NCBI GenBank assembly: GCA_946625225.1
Contig: CAMOTA010000068.1
Span: 1-14,416 of the forward strand
Length of the DNA stretch: 14,416 bases
Source of the DNA: UBA9715 sp003452695
Lineage (GTDB): Bacteria > Actinomycetota > Coriobacteriia > Coriobacteriales > Eggerthellaceae
Reading direction: 5' to 3'
Positions 13,906 through 14,416 of the stretch are shown here, in pieces (positions within the stretch are counted from its first letter, which is position 1; each line of letters starts with the position of its first letter). The notes below the pieces were generated by a model. That model saw only the letters and a program-made list of their open reading frames with translations, did not search any database and was not told the origin of the DNA. A program made the position numbers and the translations under genes.

Positions 13906-14271
13906 CTATTCATCGGTTGCTTGCTGCGGATCCGCCTTCACCACGCGCTTCACCTTAACGATCTTCTTGGCGGGAGTAGCCTGTTCGGCCACGTGGTCTT
14001 CTGGCTGAGCATCGTCTGCCGCCTCGGCCTCCACTTCCACCTCGGCAGCTTGCGGCTCCTTTTCCTCGGCTTGGGCCTCCGCCTTTTCCTCTTCCACTTC
14101 CTCGAACTTCTCGTCTATCTTCTCCTTGCCGGACTCGACGCCCTTGCGCAGGCCCTTTATGCCGTTGCCGATGGCCTTGCCCAGCTTTGGAAGGTTCTTT
14201 GGTCCGAAGATGATGAGGATGATGATAAGGATAATCACGAGCTCCCAGCCTTTTGGCAAGAACGCTGGCAT
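13906..14271 (-). CDS. tatA: Sec-independent protein translocase TatA-type subunit
   Basis: 121 residues. A membrane pore-forming subunit of the twin-arginine pathway for folded proteins. A single N-terminal membrane helix (about 9-22, ELVIILIIILIIFG) is followed by the FGPKNLPKLGKAIG hinge and amphipathic helix (22-35), then a charged, Glu/Ala-rich tail with a basic end. ATG 14271 is supported by AGGAGGAGAT directly upstream; the longer frame to 14358 reads through the tRNA-Pro terminator. It is a little longer than typical TatA because of the acidic tail. TatC is not in the window. TatB is an alternative label, but the FG-P motif and the short hinge favour TatA. Confidence 0.92.
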   Translation of the reverse strand: MPAFLPKGWELVIILIIILIIFGPKNLPKLGKAIGNGIKGLRKGVESGKEKIDEKFEEVEEEKAEAQAEEKEPQAAEVEVEAEAADDAQPEDHVAEQATPAKKIVKVKRVVKADPQQATDE

Positions 14272-14317
14272 ATCTCCTCCTATCCGTTGCGCGCGGGCAG
14301 ATTGCGCCCGCACTATG

Positions 14318-14353
14318 AAAAAAGGGATGGACCCCGTGGAATTCATCCCTTTT
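14318..14353 (-). terminator. Rho-independent terminator of tRNA-Pro
   Basis: On the minus strand AAAAGGGATG pairs with CATCCCTTTT over a 14-nt loop and continues into a run of six T (14318-14323). It lies 8 bp after the CCA end of the tRNA. Confidence 0.85.
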
Positions 14354-14361
14354 GCCATCGA

Positions 14362-14416
14362 TGGTCGGGTTGACTGGATTTGAACCAGCGACCTCTGCGT
14401 CCCGAACGCAGCGCTC
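14362..14416 (-). tRNA. tRNA-Pro (anticodon CGG), 5' part beyond the window
   Basis: The visible 55 nt on the minus strand give the anticodon arm CTGCG-TTCGGGA-CGCAG (anticodon CGG), the T arm CTGGTTCAAATCCAG, the 3' acceptor strand CAACCCG, discriminator A and encoded CCA. The D arm and 5' acceptor strand lie outside the window. Confidence 0.93.

Noticed and set aside
1..14416. CRISPR arrays, insertion sequences or rRNA genes
   Set aside because: No regularly spaced repeats of CRISPR size, no transposase motifs with terminal inverted repeats, and no rRNA sequence were seen on either strand.

Overview
The window looks like a chromosomal segment of a high-GC Gram-positive bacterium, most probably a coriobacterium (Eggerthellaceae-like). 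The reasons are the GC-rich core genes, the minus-strand series tatA-greA-lysS, clpC, ispD-ispF-cysS, and a CIRCE (HrcA) operator in front of a clpC that has no ctsR/mcsAB neighbours. The taxonomic placement is inference from gene content and composition; nothing in the window settles the genus.

Left part, about 1-3717: accessory DNA. Three plus-strand genes are tightly spaced: the C-terminal part of a large RecQ-like SF2 helicase, cut off at the window edge and interrupted inside motif V by a 15-bp insertion carrying TAA; a 321-residue coiled-coil protein with one C-terminal membrane segment; and a 122-residue ASCH-domain protein. A small excisionase-type helix-turn-helix gene converges on them from the minus strand. 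About 445 bp of non-coding DNA follows, with iterated operator-like repeats, a perfect palindrome and four TGTCGGT/ACCGACA boxes, ending at the 3' end of tRNA-Ala(GGC). This is the layout of an integrated island using the tRNA gene as its attachment site, although no integrase or second att copy is in view.

Junction, 3718-4706: tRNA-Ala with its promoter and terminator, then a decayed FIST-GGDEF gene that has lost its 5' end and its middle.

Right part, 4707-14416: housekeeping genes, all on the minus strand. In transcription order these are tRNA-Pro(CGG) (cut by the window end), tatA, greA, lysS, clpC, ispD, ispF, cysS and a U32-family gene. Hairpins separate lysS from clpC and clpC from ispD, so the likely units are tatA-greA-lysS (possibly attenuated by a hairpin after tatA), a HrcA-controlled clpC, and ispD-ispF-cysS-U32, in which ispD/ispF and cysS/U32 overlap.

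The part most likely to be undescribed is the helicase / tail-anchored coiled-coil / ASCH cassette, which could be a mobile-element-borne nucleic-acid surveillance or defence module. That function is inference. The helicase copy here may be inactive or expressed as two pieces.
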